The notes beneath the pieces are model-generated. The model was given only the letters and a program-made list of their open reading frames with translations, made no database searches and was not told the origin of the DNA. A DNA stretch of 64,000 nt from assembly GCA_024707145.1 (NCBI GenBank), contig JANQAI010000013.1, positions 112,588 through 176,587 of the forward strand. The letters are read 5' to 3'. Within the stretch, counting starts at the first letter, position 1; each line of letters begins with the position of its first letter. This stretch comes from Magnetospirillum sp. (lineage in GTDB: Bacteria > Pseudomonadota > Alphaproteobacteria > Rhodospirillales > Magnetospirillaceae). Made by a program: the position numbers and the translations under genes. Below are positions 1-10,266 of the stretch, piece after piece.

Positions 1-1
1 G

Positions 2-658
2 GACACCCTGTTCCCGCTGGTGGACCAGTTGGGCGATCACGGCCAGAGGCTGGCCACCTTCGCTGGCATCGCCGGCCGCTACGGCGTGCCGGTCAAGGCG
101 ATCTCCAGCATCAACGACGCCGACGGCACGGCGCTGATCCGCGACTTCGCCCCCGACCTCATCCTGTCGGCGCGTTTCTCGCTGATCTTCAAGCGCCACG
201 TCTTCGAGATTCCCCGTTTCGGCACCTGGAACGTGCATCCGGGCGCCTTGCCGCGCTATGCCGGGCTGTTCGCGCCGTTCCGCTGCCTGCTGGATGGCGG
301 CGAGCGCATCGGCTGCACCCTGCACCGGGTGGACGACGGCATCGACACCGGGCCGGTGCTGGGCATCGGCTGGCTGCCGGTGGAGCGCGAACGCTCGCTG
401 CTGTGGCACGTGGTCAACAGCTACCACCCCGGCATCCAGCTGTTCCTGGACATGCTGGCGGGCCTGCGGGTCGGGCGCGAGCCGCGCCCCGTGGCCCAGG
501 ACGTGACCCAGCGCCATTACGTCTCCATGCCGCCGGTCGAGCAGTTCCGCGCCTTCCATGAGCGCGGCATGCGGCTGTACGATCCCGCCGAGTACATGGA
601 GATCGTGCGGGACTTCCTGCCGCCGGCCTGGCGGCGCCGGCCCTTGGGGCGAGTTTGA
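2..658 (+). CDS. Formyltransferase family protein (5' end outside window)
   Basis: The reading frame is open to the window edge, so the start lies upstream; a GTG at 20 is only internal. The 218 visible residues match the catalytic core of formyl transferases that use 10-formyltetrahydrofolate (the fold of Fmt and PurN). The NVHPG motif gives the family's Asn and His, and the later DDGIDTGPV gives its Asp, so the catalytic triad looks intact. The acceptor substrate cannot be told: the C-terminus is short and shows no clear Fmt tRNA-binding domain. The stop lies 41 bases before the SpoIIE gene, so the two may share a transcript. Confidence 0.75.
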   Translation, partial: DTLFPLVDQLGDHGQRLATFAGIAGRYGVPVKAISSINDADGTALIRDFAPDLILSARFSLIFKRHVFEIPRFGTWNVHPGALPRYAGLFAPFRCLLDGGERIGCTLHRVDDGIDTGPVLGIGWLPVERERSLLWHVVNSYHPGIQLFLDMLAGLRVGREPRPVAQDVTQRHYVSMPPVEQFRAFHERGMRLYDPAEYMEIVRDFLPPAWRRRPLGRV

Positions 659-698
659 CGGGATCGGCCGACCAGGCCGCGGAAGGGGTGGGGGCGCC

Positions 699-3512
699 AT
701 GCTGCTGCGCACGCGCGTAACGCTGATCGTCTCGTTCACCTACTGCTTGCTGGTGGGTGGTCTGGTCTTCGCCGGCTGGAAGAGCGAGGAACTGGCCGAC
801 GAGCGCTATTCCCAGGCCACCCTGAACGGCCAGGAGATCTTCTGGCGCAAGCTGGTGGAAAACGCCGTCCAGCGCCTGGAAACCGACGCCAACACCATTT
901 CGGCCGATTCCCGCCTGGTGGAGGCGGTGGAGCGCAGGGACCCCACTGCGGTCCTGGTGGCGGTGGGCCCCATCGCCGAGGCGCTCAAGGCGCGCAATTC
1001 CATTGCCCGCTTCGAGGTCATGACCCGCGACGGCGAGTTGCTGTATTCCTCGCGCTCGCTGCTGGAACCGGCGACCATCGACGCCGGCACCCTGCGCGGC
1101 ATCGTCGACAGCCATCGCCCCATTCGCGGTGTCATCCAGGACGCCAACCGCACCTTCACCGCCACCCTGGCCTTTCCGCTGGAAGGCGAGAAGGACGTGG
1201 TCGGCGTCGCCGTGCTGGCCGCCGACCTGCGCCCGCCGCTGATGGAGTTCAAGGCCTCCACCGGCTCCGACATCTTCCTGGTGGACCATTCCGGCCATAT
1301 GGCGGTAGGCACCGACGACGGGCTTTGGCAGAACTTCGCCGGCAAGGTTTCGGCGCGCAAGAGCCGCATGGAAACGCGCGAGGAGGGCGGCCGTTTCTAT
1401 TCCATGGTGGTGCTGCCGCTGCACGACGGCGTCGGGAGGGTCATCGGCGCCCTGGTCACCGCCCGCGACTTCACCGCCACCCAAAGCCGGCAGAACCTGA
1501 TCCGCAAGGTCTCCATGGGCGCGGTGGCCGGCTTCCTGGTGCTGGTGCTGGGCCTGTTCACCGTTTACCTGCGCCGCTCGTTCCACCCGTTGAACGAGGC
1601 CATCGCCGTGCTCAATGCGTTGTCGCGCGGCGACACCTCGGTCAGCCTGGAGGTGCGGAACGAGCAGGATGAGATCGGCCGCATCGCCGGCACCGTGGGC
1701 GTGTTCCGCGAGAACACCATCAAGCTGGACCTGATGCAGCAGCGGCGCGAACGCCAGCGCCGGCGGCAGGAACTGTTCATCCGCATGCAGATGCAGGGCC
1801 TGTCCGAGATGCTGGAGGAAGAGGCCCGCGCCGCCGTGCTGGCCGACCTCAGGCAGATCGAGGAATTGGCCAGCCGCAAGTCGGACGCCGATGACGACCA
1901 CGGCAGCGGCAAGGGCGAACTGGAAGTGCTGGGCGTGGCCTTCCAGACCATGTCCGACCGTATCCGCGAGCAGCACGAGAGCCTGCAGGCGCTGATCGCC
2001 GAACGCACCCGCGACGTTGAGGTGCTGCGCGAGGCCTTGCGCACCCGCGACCAGTTGGCGGCGTTGCGCCAGGAACTGGATTTTGCCCGCGAGCTGCAAT
2101 TGTCGTCGCTGCCGCAGGTCTTCCCGCCTTTCCCCGATCGCCACGAATTCCAGATTCACGCCTCCATGGTTCCAGCCAAGGAGGTGGGCGGCGACTTCTA
2201 CGATTTCTTCCTGATCGACCGCAGCCATCTCGCCTTCGTCATCGGCGACGCCTCGGGCAAGGGCGTGCCGGCTGCCATGTTCATCGCCATCACCCGCTCG
2301 CTGATCAAGGCGGTGGCGCCGCTCTCCTCCACCCCCGGCGAGTGCATGGCCTTCGTCAACACCATGCTGGCCGCCGACAACCCACAGACGCTGTTCGCCA
2401 CCTGCTTCTACGCGGTGCTGGACGTGCGCACCGGCGAGGTGGCCTTCTGCAACGCCGGCCATCCGCCGCCGCTCATCCAGCGGGCCGACGGCACGGTAGA
2501 GGCCATCCGCGACGTCTCGGGCGTGGCGCTCGGCGTGATGGAGGACCTGGACTACGATACCGGCAGCTTCCAGCTGTCCCCCGGCGACACCGTGCTGCTG
2601 TATACCGATGGCGTCACCGAGGCCCAGGACATGTCGGAGGCGCTGTACGAGGAATACCGCCTCATCGACCGACTGGGCCAGTTGGGCCAGCTGGAACCGT
2701 CCGAGGTCATCGCCCGCGTGCAGAGCGCCGTCGAGGGCTTCGTGGGCGACGCACCGCAATTCGACGACATCACCATGCTGTCGCTGCGCTTCGACCAGCC
2801 GTCCGAAGCCGGCGATGACGCGGACGAGCCGCAGCGCCGCCTGACGCTCACCGGCTTCAAGCCGGCGCCCGAGCCCGCTCCCGTTCCGCAACGGGTGGCG
2901 CCGCCGCCCGTGGCACGGCCGAAGGTGACGGCCCAGCCGGCCGGCGGTTCGCAGCCTCTGGTCATCCAACTGGGGCCCATCCGCGCCAAGATGCGCCCGG
3001 CCAATCCGGAATCCGCCGAAACGCCTGCCGAGGTGCCGCCGACGGCGCCACCCGTCCCGGTGCCTGCGCCTGAACCTGAGCCCGAGGTTGCCGTGCCGCG
3101 CGCCCATCTCGACGTCACCATCGGCAACGACCTGGACGAACTGGGCCGCCTTGCCGCGGTGGTGGACGACTTTGTCGAGAAGAACGGCCTGCCCGAGCGC
3201 ATCAGCTTCAACCTGAACCTGTGCCTGGACGAGCTGATCACCAACATCGTCTCCTACGGATACGACAATGACCAGCATCACGACATCCATGTCCGGTTGG
3301 GTCTTGAGGATGGCGTGCTGATGTGTCAGATCATCGATGACGCCAAGGAATATGATCCGTTCGTCGAGGCGCCGGAGCCCGATCTGGATGCCGAGGTGGA
3401 CGACCGCCCCATTGGTGGCCTGGGCGTCTTCCTGGTGAAGGAATTCATGGACCGCACCGAATACCGCCGCGAGGGCGATCGGAATGTGGTCACGTTGTGG
3501 AAGAACACTTAG
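699..3512 (+). CDS. Membrane-bound SpoIIE/PP2C phosphatase fused to RsbW-like kinase domain
   Basis: This 937-residue protein has a first membrane segment at about residues 5-25, a periplasmic sensor region, a second membrane segment at about 270-292 and a HAMP linker. A SpoIIE-type PP2C phosphatase follows at roughly 455-700, with the metal-binding stretches EVGGDFYDF, IGDASGKGVPA and NAGHPPP. After a proline-rich linker comes a C-terminal HATPase domain like anti-sigma factors (LCLDELITNIVSYGY). Such proteins dephosphorylate or phosphorylate STAS antagonists in partner switching; the STAS gene follows directly. The ATG at 699 is chosen because a purine-rich GGAAGGGG precedes it and the membrane segment then sits at the N-terminus. 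The input signal is unknown. Confidence 0.88.
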   Translation: MLLRTRVTLIVSFTYCLLVGGLVFAGWKSEELADERYSQATLNGQEIFWRKLVENAVQRLETDANTISADSRLVEAVERRDPTAVLVAVGPIAEALKARNSIARFEVMTRDGELLYSSRSLLEPATIDAGTLRGIVDSHRPIRGVIQDANRTFTATLAFPLEGEKDVVGVAVLAADLRPPLMEFKASTGSDIFLVDHSGHMAVGTDDGLWQNFAGKVSARKSRMETREEGGRFYSMVVLPLHDGVGRVIGALVTARDFTATQSRQNLIRKVSMGAVAGFLVLVLGLFTVYLRRSFHPLNEAIAVLNALSRGDTSVSLEVRNEQDEIGRIAGTVGVFRENTIKLDLMQQRRERQRRRQELFIRMQMQGLSEMLEEEARAAVLADLRQIEELASRKSDADDDHGSGKGELEVLGVAFQTMSDRIREQHESLQALIAERTRDVEVLREALRTRDQLAALRQELDFARELQLSSLPQVFPPFPDRHEFQIHASMVPAKEVGGDFYDFFLIDRSHLAFVIGDASGKGVPAAMFIAITRSLIKAVAPLSSTPGECMAFVNTMLAADNPQTLFATCFYAVLDVRTGEVAFCNAGHPPPLIQRADGTVEAIRDVSGVALGVMEDLDYDTGSFQLSPGDTVLLYTDGVTEAQDMSEALYEEYRLIDRLGQLGQLEPSEVIARVQSAVEGFVGDAPQFDDITMLSLRFDQPSEAGDDADEPQRRLTLTGFKPAPEPAPVPQRVAPPPVARPKVTAQPAGGSQPLVIQLGPIRAKMRPANPESAETPAEVPPTAPPVPVPAPEPEPEVAVPRAHLDVTIGNDLDELGRLAAVVDDFVEKNGLPERISFNLNLCLDELITNIVSYGYDNDQHHDIHVRLGLEDGVLMCQIIDDAKEYDPFVEAPEPDLDAEVDDRPIGGLGVFLVKEFMDRTEYRREGDRNVVTLWKNT

Positions 3513-3577
3513 ATTAGGGATATGTCCTTCGGCTTCTTCCCCCATGAGGCCGAAGGCGAGAGAGGAGCTGCGAGGAT

Positions 3578-3901
3578 ATGGAGATCAAGGTAGAGACCTT
3601 CGGCGAAGCCACCGTGCTGGTGCCGGTGGCGCGCGTGGACAGCGCAACGGCCAAGGCCTTCGAAGCCAGGGTTCTGCAAGTGGTCAATTCCGGCGTCTCG
3701 CGGATCATCCTGGATTTCTCCGAACTGGACTACATCTCCAGCGCCGGCCTGCGCGTCGTCCTGGTGGGCGCCAAGATGACCCGCGCCCCGCGCAAATTCG
3801 TGTTGTGCGGCATGAAGCCCCACATCCGCGAAGTCTTCGACGTTTCCGGTTTCGCCAAGATCCTGTCCATCCACGCCGACCGCGCCGCCGCTTCCGTCTA
3901 G
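3578..3901 (+). CDS. STAS-domain anti-sigma factor antagonist
   Basis: This 107-residue single STAS domain resembles SpoIIAA/RsbV. The motif DYISSAGLR carries the serine that is phosphorylated in this family. It lies 65 bases after the SpoIIE/RsbW-like fusion on the same strand and is very probably its substrate: the kinase domain would phosphorylate it and the phosphatase domain would release it. AGGAG lies 10 bases before the ATG. No sigma factor is encoded nearby, so the final target of the switch is not visible. Confidence 0.9.
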   Translation: MEIKVETFGEATVLVPVARVDSATAKAFEARVLQVVNSGVSRIILDFSELDYISSAGLRVVLVGAKMTRAPRKFVLCGMKPHIREVFDVSGFAKILSIHADRAAASV

Positions 3902-3935
3902 GCGGGGACCTGCCCGCTCGCCGGAATCGCCATCG

Positions 3936-3956
3936 CCCGCCGATGGCGGGTTTTTT
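3936..3956 (+). terminator. Rho-independent terminator after the STAS gene
   Basis: A perfect 6-bp stem, CCCGCC-GAT-GGCGGG, is followed directly by six T residues. It lies 35 bases after the STAS stop codon and closes the phosphatase/STAS unit. Confidence 0.85.
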
Positions 3957-4025
3957 CAGATTCTGGTATCATGGTTGAAACCGGACGGTCATGAACAATG
4001 GCCGTTCGAACCCGGGAGGGTTGCC

Positions 4026-4262
4026 ATGGCCAATAATCCATATCGAAGCCTGACTGATCTGCAGACCGCGTGGCTGGAAGCCTGGGTCACCTCGGCGCAG
4101 CACGTCTTCCAGTGCTGGCGCCACATGGCGGAGCTCCAGCAGCATTTCCTCCAGCAGGCGCAACAGCACCACCGCAACCATGTCGAGATCGCCTGTGGCG
4201 CGTCGTTCCTGGACAAGTACGGCCGCCGCGCCCACGACATCGACCCCGAGCGGGACATCTGA
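4026..4262 (+). CDS. Small hypothetical protein, 78 aa
   Basis: I do not recognise the family. The protein is rich in Gln, His and aromatic residues (for example AELQQHFLQQAQQHH) and looks mostly helical, with no signal peptide or membrane segment. Helical Gln-rich proteins of this size can be phasin-like, but that is a weak analogy. The ATG at 4026 is preferred over 3975 because GGGAGGG lies just upstream. The gene has its own terminator on both sides, so it is probably transcribed alone. Confidence 0.6.
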   Translation: MANNPYRSLTDLQTAWLEAWVTSAQHVFQCWRHMAELQQHFLQQAQQHHRNHVEIACGASFLDKYGRRAHDIDPERDI

Positions 4263-4371
4263 ACCACCGAAAGGTGGGGGCCTATGTATCCGAAGGGGAG
4301 GGCGGTTGACCCACCGCCGGTCTTTCCCACATGCAAAGCAGTGAGGCCGTACTCCCCCTCGCGGCCTCCTG

Positions 4372-4411
4372 CCGAGCCCGTTCGCCGTTCGGCGTCGGGC
4401 TCGGTGCTTTT
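4372..4411 (+). terminator. Strong hairpin terminator before rodA (convergent)
   Basis: A 9-bp outer stem, CCGAGCCCG with CGGGCTCGG, encloses a smaller CGCC/GGCG hairpin and is followed by TGCTTTTT. The T run is on the plus strand, so it ends transcription of the small upstream gene before it meets rodA coming from the other side. Confidence 0.75.
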
Positions 4412-4427
4412 TCAGGGCATGGCGGTT

Positions 4428-5591
4428 TTAGTCGTCGTGGGAGCCGCGTCGGCCGATGGGCAGGTCGCGGTGGATATAGGCGCTCATCACCAAGCCCCAG
4501 CCGAACAGCAGCGACAGCATGGCGGTGCCGCCGTAAGAGATGAGCGGCAGCGGCACGCCCACTACCGGCACCAGGCCCATGACCATGGCGGTGTTGATGA
4601 AGAAGTACAGGAAGAAGGTGGTGGTCATGCCCAGCGCCGTCAGCCGGCCGAATTGCGAGCGGCAGCGTAGCGCGATGGCATAACCGAAGGCGGTCAGGAC
4701 GGCATACAGCGCCAGCAGGAACAGGCCGCCCATCAGGCCCCATTCCTCGGCGAACATGGTGAAGATGAAGTCGGTCTGCTTTTCCGGCAGGAAGTTCAGG
4801 CGGGACTGGGTACCCATCATGTATCCCTTGCCGAAGATGCCGCCCGAGCCGAGTGCGATCTTGGACTGGGTGATGTGGTAGCCGGCGCCCAGGGGGTCCT
4901 GGTCGGGGTTCATGAAGATGATGACGCGCTTCCTCTGGTAGTCGTGCAGGAACTGCCAGGCCACCGGGACGGCGCCCAGGCCGCTGGCGATCAGGATGCC
5001 GAACTTCCACAACCGCACGCCGGCCATGAAGAAGATGGCGCCGGCCGTCATCAGCAGCATCATGGCGGTGCCCAGATCGGGCTGCTTCATCACCAGGCCG
5101 ATGGGCGCCAGCACCATCAGCAGCGGCGGGAGCAGGAACAGCGGACGGCCCACGTCCTGGTAGGTGGCGCCGTGGAAATAACGCGCCAGCGTCAGAATCA
5201 TGGCGATCTTCATGATCTCGGACGGCTGCAGCTGGATGAAGCCCAGGTCGATCCATCGCTGGGCGCCCATGCCGATGGTGCCCTTGATGTCCACCGCCAC
5301 CAGCAGCACCACCGAAACCAGATAGAGGGCATAGGCGTAGCGCATCCACACCCGCAGATCCACCAGCGCGACCGTGATCATGATGCCGATGCCGACGGCG
5401 AACCGGATCATGGATTTCAGCGCCCATGGCTCCAGCGAGCCCTGGGCGGCGGAATAAAGGGTCAGGAAGCCGACGCTGGCGATGGCGGCCAGCACGGCGA
5501 TCAGCGACCAGTTGATCTGCCAGATCTTGTCGCGCCAGCCCATTTCGGTGCGGTTGAGGTGGGTCGACAGCCGGGGGGTGGGGCGGATCAT
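4428..5591 (-). CDS. rodA: Rod shape-determining protein RodA (SEDS glycosyltransferase)
   Basis: This 387-residue polytopic membrane protein of the SEDS family polymerises lipid II glycan strands for side-wall growth together with PBP2. About ten hydrophobic segments are visible, with the family stretch GLPLISYGG-type seen here as VGVPLPLISYGGTAMLS near the C-terminus. The ATG at 5591 overlaps the mrdA stop codon by one base (TGATG), indicating translational coupling. It is the last gene of the mreBCD-mrdA-rodA operon. Length and gene order fit the family. Confidence 0.95.
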   Translation of the reverse strand: MIRPTPRLSTHLNRTEMGWRDKIWQINWSLIAVLAAIASVGFLTLYSAAQGSLEPWALKSMIRFAVGIGIMITVALVDLRVWMRYAYALYLVSVVLLVAVDIKGTIGMGAQRWIDLGFIQLQPSEIMKIAMILTLARYFHGATYQDVGRPLFLLPPLLMVLAPIGLVMKQPDLGTAMMLLMTAGAIFFMAGVRLWKFGILIASGLGAVPVAWQFLHDYQRKRVIIFMNPDQDPLGAGYHITQSKIALGSGGIFGKGYMMGTQSRLNFLPEKQTDFIFTMFAEEWGLMGGLFLLALYAVLTAFGYAIALRCRSQFGRLTALGMTTTFFLYFFINTAMVMGLVPVVGVPLPLISYGGTAMLSLLFGWGLVMSAYIHRDLPIGRRGSHDD

Positions 5592-7450
5592 CAGCCTTGT
5601 CCTCTGTCCATGCCGGCCATGCGGGCGCGCTCGCGCTTCTGCACTTCGATCATGATGTCGCGCGCGATGGGCGCCGCCACCGCCGAGCCGCCGCCGCCAT
5701 GCTCCACCACCACGGCGATGGCGTAGCGGGGATTGTCCTCGGGGGCGTAGGCCACGAACAGGGCGTGGTCGCGCTCCTTCCACGGCAGCTCTTCGTTCTT
5801 CTTCACGCCGCTTTCGCGCTCGCGCATGGTGATGCGGCGCACCTGGGCCGAGCCGGTCTTGCCCGACAGCCACATGCCTTCCTGATCGATGCGGGCGCGG
5901 TAGGCGGTGCCGCCCGGTTCGTTGGACACCGCGAACATGCCCTTGCGCACCCACTGGATGTGCTTCTGGGCCATGCCGCAGGACGGCCATTGCGGCGCCG
6001 GGCGCGGCGTCGCGCTCTTGTCGGTGACCAGGTCGCGGGCCACGTGGGGCACCACGGCGAAACCGCCATTGGCGATGCGCGCGGTCATGGTCGCCAACTG
6101 CAGGGGCGTCGCCAGCGTATAGCCCTGGCCGATGCCGTTGATCAGCGTCTCGCCCGGGTGCCACACCTGGGACAGCGCCTTGCGCTTCCAGGCGCGGTCG
6201 GGGATCAGGCCGGGGCGCTCGTTGGGCAGGTCCATGCCGGTGGGTGTGCCCAGGCCGAAGCGGCGCGCCACCTCGGCGATCTTGTCGATGCCGACGCGGC
6301 GGGCGATCTCGTAGAAATAAACGTCGCAGGAGTTCTTCAGCCCGCCCACCAGGTCCTGCGAACCGTGGCCGCCCTTCTTCCAGCAGTGGAAGCGGATGTT
6401 GCCCATCTGCATGTGGCCGGGGCAAAACACCCGCTGATCCGGCGTCACCGCGCCGGCTTCCAGCGCCGCCATGGCGGTGACCAGCTTGAAGGTGGAGCCG
6501 GGTGCGAAGGTGCCCGACAGCGCCTTGTTCTGCAGCGGCGCCCGTGGATTGGTGCTGAGTTCCTTCCACTCCTCGCCGGTCAGGCCGCGGTTGAAGGCGT
6601 TGGGGTCGTAGGACGGCGTCGAGGCCATCACCAGCACGTCGCCGTTGAAGATGTCCATGACCACGCAGGCGGCCGATTCCTCGCCCAGGCGCTGGGCGGC
6701 GTACTCCTGCAGGCGCATGTCCAGCGTCAGCGCCAGGTCGACGCCCGATTCGCCCTCGTTGCGTTCCAGTTCGCGGATGACGCGGCCCACCGAGTTGACC
6801 TCGACCGAACTGGTGCCGCCCTTGCCGCGCAGCGCCATGTCGTAGATCTTCTCGACGCCGCCCTTGCCGATGCGGAAGCCGGGCAGTTCCTCCAGCGGGT
6901 CGCCGGTCAGGTCGTTCTCGGATACCGCCGAGACGTAACCCAGGATGTGGGCGCCCAGGTGCTGCAGCGGGTAATAGCGGCTCTGGCCGACGTCGATCAG
7001 CACGCCGGGCAGGTCGGGGGCGTTCACCTCGATGCGTGCCACTTCCTCCCACGACAGGTTCTCGCGCACGGTGATCGGCACGAAGGAACGGCGCCGCTTG
7101 GCCTCCTTGGCGATGCGGGCGCGGTCGTGGTCGGTCAGGGTGATGATGGTGGCCAGCGCGTCCAGGGTGTAGGACAGCGACGGCGTCTGCTCGGCCACCA
7201 CCAGCACACGGTAATTGTGCTGGTTGATGGCCATGGCGATGCCGTTGCGGTCCAGGATCAGCCCGCGCGGCGGCGGCAGCAGGCGGATGCTGACGCGGTT
7301 GTCCTCGGCCAGCATGGCGTATTTGTCGGCTTCCAGCACCTGCAGGTAATACATCCGCGCGGCCAGGGTGCCGATCAGGGCGGCCTTGCCGCCCGCCAGC
7401 ATCAGGGCGCGGCGGGTGAAGATCTTGGCGCGGTCGTTGTCGTGGTACAC
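5591..7450 (-). CDS. mrdA: Penicillin-binding protein 2 (peptidoglycan transpeptidase)
   Basis: PBP2 cross-links peptidoglycan in the elongasome with RodA. The 619-residue protein has one N-terminal membrane anchor (about 18-36), a dimerisation domain and a transpeptidase domain. The catalytic SxxK is S319-T-F-K322, followed by the NSCD stretch and a KTG motif within SGKTGSAQV. The start is GTG at 7450, with GAAGGAC about 10 bases upstream. It follows mreD with a gap of only four bases. Length matches the family. Confidence 0.95.
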   Translation of the reverse strand: MYHDNDRAKIFTRRALMLAGGKAALIGTLAARMYYLQVLEADKYAMLAEDNRVSIRLLPPPRGLILDRNGIAMAINQHNYRVLVVAEQTPSLSYTLDALATIITLTDHDRARIAKEAKRRRSFVPITVRENLSWEEVARIEVNAPDLPGVLIDVGQSRYYPLQHLGAHILGYVSAVSENDLTGDPLEELPGFRIGKGGVEKIYDMALRGKGGTSSVEVNSVGRVIRELERNEGESGVDLALTLDMRLQEYAAQRLGEESAACVVMDIFNGDVLVMASTPSYDPNAFNRGLTGEEWKELSTNPRAPLQNKALSGTFAPGSTFKLVTAMAALEAGAVTPDQRVFCPGHMQMGNIRFHCWKKGGHGSQDLVGGLKNSCDVYFYEIARRVGIDKIAEVARRFGLGTPTGMDLPNERPGLIPDRAWKRKALSQVWHPGETLINGIGQGYTLATPLQLATMTARIANGGFAVVPHVARDLVTDKSATPRPAPQWPSCGMAQKHIQWVRKGMFAVSNEPGGTAYRARIDQEGMWLSGKTGSAQVRRITMRERESGVKKNEELPWKERDHALFVAYAPEDNPRYAIAVVVEHGGGGSAVAAPIARDIMIEVQKRERARMAGMDRGQG

Positions 7451-7454
7451 GGGG

Positions 7455-7973
7455 TCACACGTCCTTCAGGAACGCCATCTGCGTGCGGGCCAGGGCCCAG
7501 GTCAGCACCGGGAACAACCCCATGGTCAGGAAATATTCGAAGATCACCGGCAGCGCGTCCACCACCTGGCCGGACAGTATGACCACCAGCAGCCAGGACA
7601 GGCCGATGGCCCCCGCCGCCAGCAATCCGAAGGCCCACCAGGCGACCATGAACGACTTGCCCAGGAAGAACTTGCGCTGCGACGCCGCCACACCCTGCAC
7701 CAACAGCAATACCAGGGCGTTAACGCCCAGCGGCGTGCCGGCGATGATGTCGTAGAGGAAGCCCACCAGGAACGCCATCCACGCCGGCAGCAGATCGGGG
7801 CGGTAGATGGCCCAGTAATAGACCCCCATGAGCGGCAGCACCGGGGCGATGCCGGCGAAGCCGGGCAGGCGGGTGGGCACCGCGGTCAGCAGCAGCAGGA
7901 AGATGGTGACGCTGATGGGCACCAGATGCCGCACCCAGGTGTCCATGCGCACCCAGATGGAGGGTTTCATCAT
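7455..7973 (-). CDS. mreD: Rod shape-determining protein MreD
   Basis: This 172-residue integral membrane protein has five or six hydrophobic segments and the length typical of MreD, which links MreC to the PBP2/RodA synthase complex. Sequence conservation in this family is low, so the call rests on hydropathy, the VGFLYDIIAGTPLG stretch and its place between mreC and mrdA. The gap to mreC is 175 bases and holds a hairpin repeat, unlike the tight spacing to mrdA. Confidence 0.9.
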   Translation of the reverse strand: MMKPSIWVRMDTWVRHLVPISVTIFLLLLTAVPTRLPGFAGIAPVLPLMGVYYWAIYRPDLLPAWMAFLVGFLYDIIAGTPLGVNALVLLLVQGVAASQRKFFLGKSFMVAWWAFGLLAAGAIGLSWLLVVILSGQVVDALPVIFEYFLTMGLFPVLTWALARTQMAFLKDV

Positions 7974-8092
7974 TATATTCTGCCCTCAGGCGCCGGGCGC
8001 GCGCCTCCGCGCGCTTGGCTCTCGCGAGCATAAGCTCGCGGGCCCTCAGCGGGCCAGTCCCTCGCTTCGCTCGCTCCGGGTGCCCAGAAACG

Positions 8093-8115
8093 CCCTCCCC
8101 CCTTGCGGGGGAGGG
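8093..8115. repeat. REP-like hairpin between mreC and mreD
   Basis: CCCTCCCCC pairs with GGGGGAGGG around a five-base loop. Similar C-rich/G-rich hairpins lie at 31084, 54001 and 59369. Here it sits inside an operon, so it is more likely a dispersed repeat or RNA-stability element than a terminator; no T run follows on either strand. Confidence 0.6.
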
Positions 8116-8148
8116 CCGGGGGTGGGGGGAAGCCGGCGATCAAGGCAG

Positions 8149-9042
8149 TCACTCCGGTCCCTGCGCGCCTCGGCGGCGGCGATCGGGGGCCGGCGGCTTC
8201 TCGAAGGGCAGGATGCCGCCCAGACCGAAATCGACGACGGAGACGAATTCCAGCTCGTGCCGCTTGACGAAAGGCTCCACCCGGATGACGCCGTCGCCGG
8301 TGGAGGCCACCACGCCGATGGGAATGCCCGGCGGGAAGGCGGCGCCCGAGGCCGAGGTCACCACCCGTTCGCCGACGGCGACGGTGGGGTTGCCGGCCAC
8401 GTAATTGAGCTTGGGGCGGTCCTTGTTGTCGCCCGACAGGATGGCGCGGGTGCGCGAGGATTCCACCATCACCGGGATCTTGGCGTTGATGTCGGTGATC
8501 AGCAGCAGGCGCGACGAGCGTTCGCCCACCTCGGCGATGTGGCCCACCAGGGCCTCGCCGGCCATGACCGCCTGGCCCTTGCGCACGCCTTCGCGGGCGC
8601 CGGCATTCAGCAGCATGGAATGACCGAAGGCGGAGCCCAGGTCGCCGATGACCCGGGCGGTGACGAAGCCGGGATCGGGATCGGGGACGACGTTCAACTG
8701 CTCGTGCAGGATGGCGTTCTCGGCATCCATCCGGCGCGCCACCGTCTGCCAGTGCTGCAGGCGCTGGTTCTCGGCCTTCAGACGGGCGTTCTCGGCGCGC
8801 AGGTTGGCCAGTTCGCGCACGCTCTCCACCACTTCGGCGATGGTGGCGGCAGGCCGGCTCATGGCGTCGAGGATGGGCGACAGGGCGTCGGCCACCACCG
8901 TGCGGGTGCGCTCCATCAGCAGGATATCGGCCTTGCCGACGATCATCAGCGCCACCGCGCCGATGATCAGGGAGACAAAGGCGAACCGCTGGGCCAGCAG
9001 CCGCAATGTGGCAAGACGTCCGACCGCACCGGACTGCTTCAC
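8149..9042 (-). CDS. mreC: Rod shape-determining protein MreC
   Basis: MreC is a periplasmic scaffold that activates PBP2. The 297-residue protein has an N-terminal membrane anchor (about 22-42), a coiled coil around residues 75-115 (LRAENARLKAENQRLQ) and the two beta domains of the family, including GDLGSAFGHSMLLNAG and the late ASGAAFPPGIPIG stretch. It lies between mreB and mreD in the standard order, starting 88 bases after mreB. Confidence 0.93.
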   Translation of the reverse strand: MKQSGAVGRLATLRLLAQRFAFVSLIIGAVALMIVGKADILLMERTRTVVADALSPILDAMSRPAATIAEVVESVRELANLRAENARLKAENQRLQHWQTVARRMDAENAILHEQLNVVPDPDPGFVTARVIGDLGSAFGHSMLLNAGAREGVRKGQAVMAGEALVGHIAEVGERSSRLLLITDINAKIPVMVESSRTRAILSGDNKDRPKLNYVAGNPTVAVGERVVTSASGAAFPPGIPIGVVASTGDGVIRVEPFVKRHELEFVSVVDFGLGGILPFEKPPAPDRRRRGAQGPE

Positions 9043-9130
9043 GAGGATTCCCTCCGTTCCCTAGAGGTACGGCCGCCGGGACAGGGCGGCCGTGCCGTGA
9101 GCAAAGGTACTACATCTAGCGAAGCAAAAA

Positions 9131-10177
<1,047 letters not shown>

Positions 10178-10266
10178 TCACTCGAAATCCAGCGTTGCCG
10201 TGAGCCGCCTGCGGGGCGCGGTGCCCGCAATCGGCCTGTCCCAGAGGTACGACGCCCGGACTTATA

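Noticed and set aside
414..3545. Very long open frame opposite the SpoIIE gene (over 1000 codons)
   Set aside because: High-GC DNA with G/C at third positions leaves antisense frames open. The translation is His/Gln/Gly/Arg-rich with no family pattern, while the other strand encodes clear domains.
5597..7582. 661-codon plus-strand frame opposite mrdA
   Set aside because: Low-complexity shadow of mrdA; no recognisable domain.
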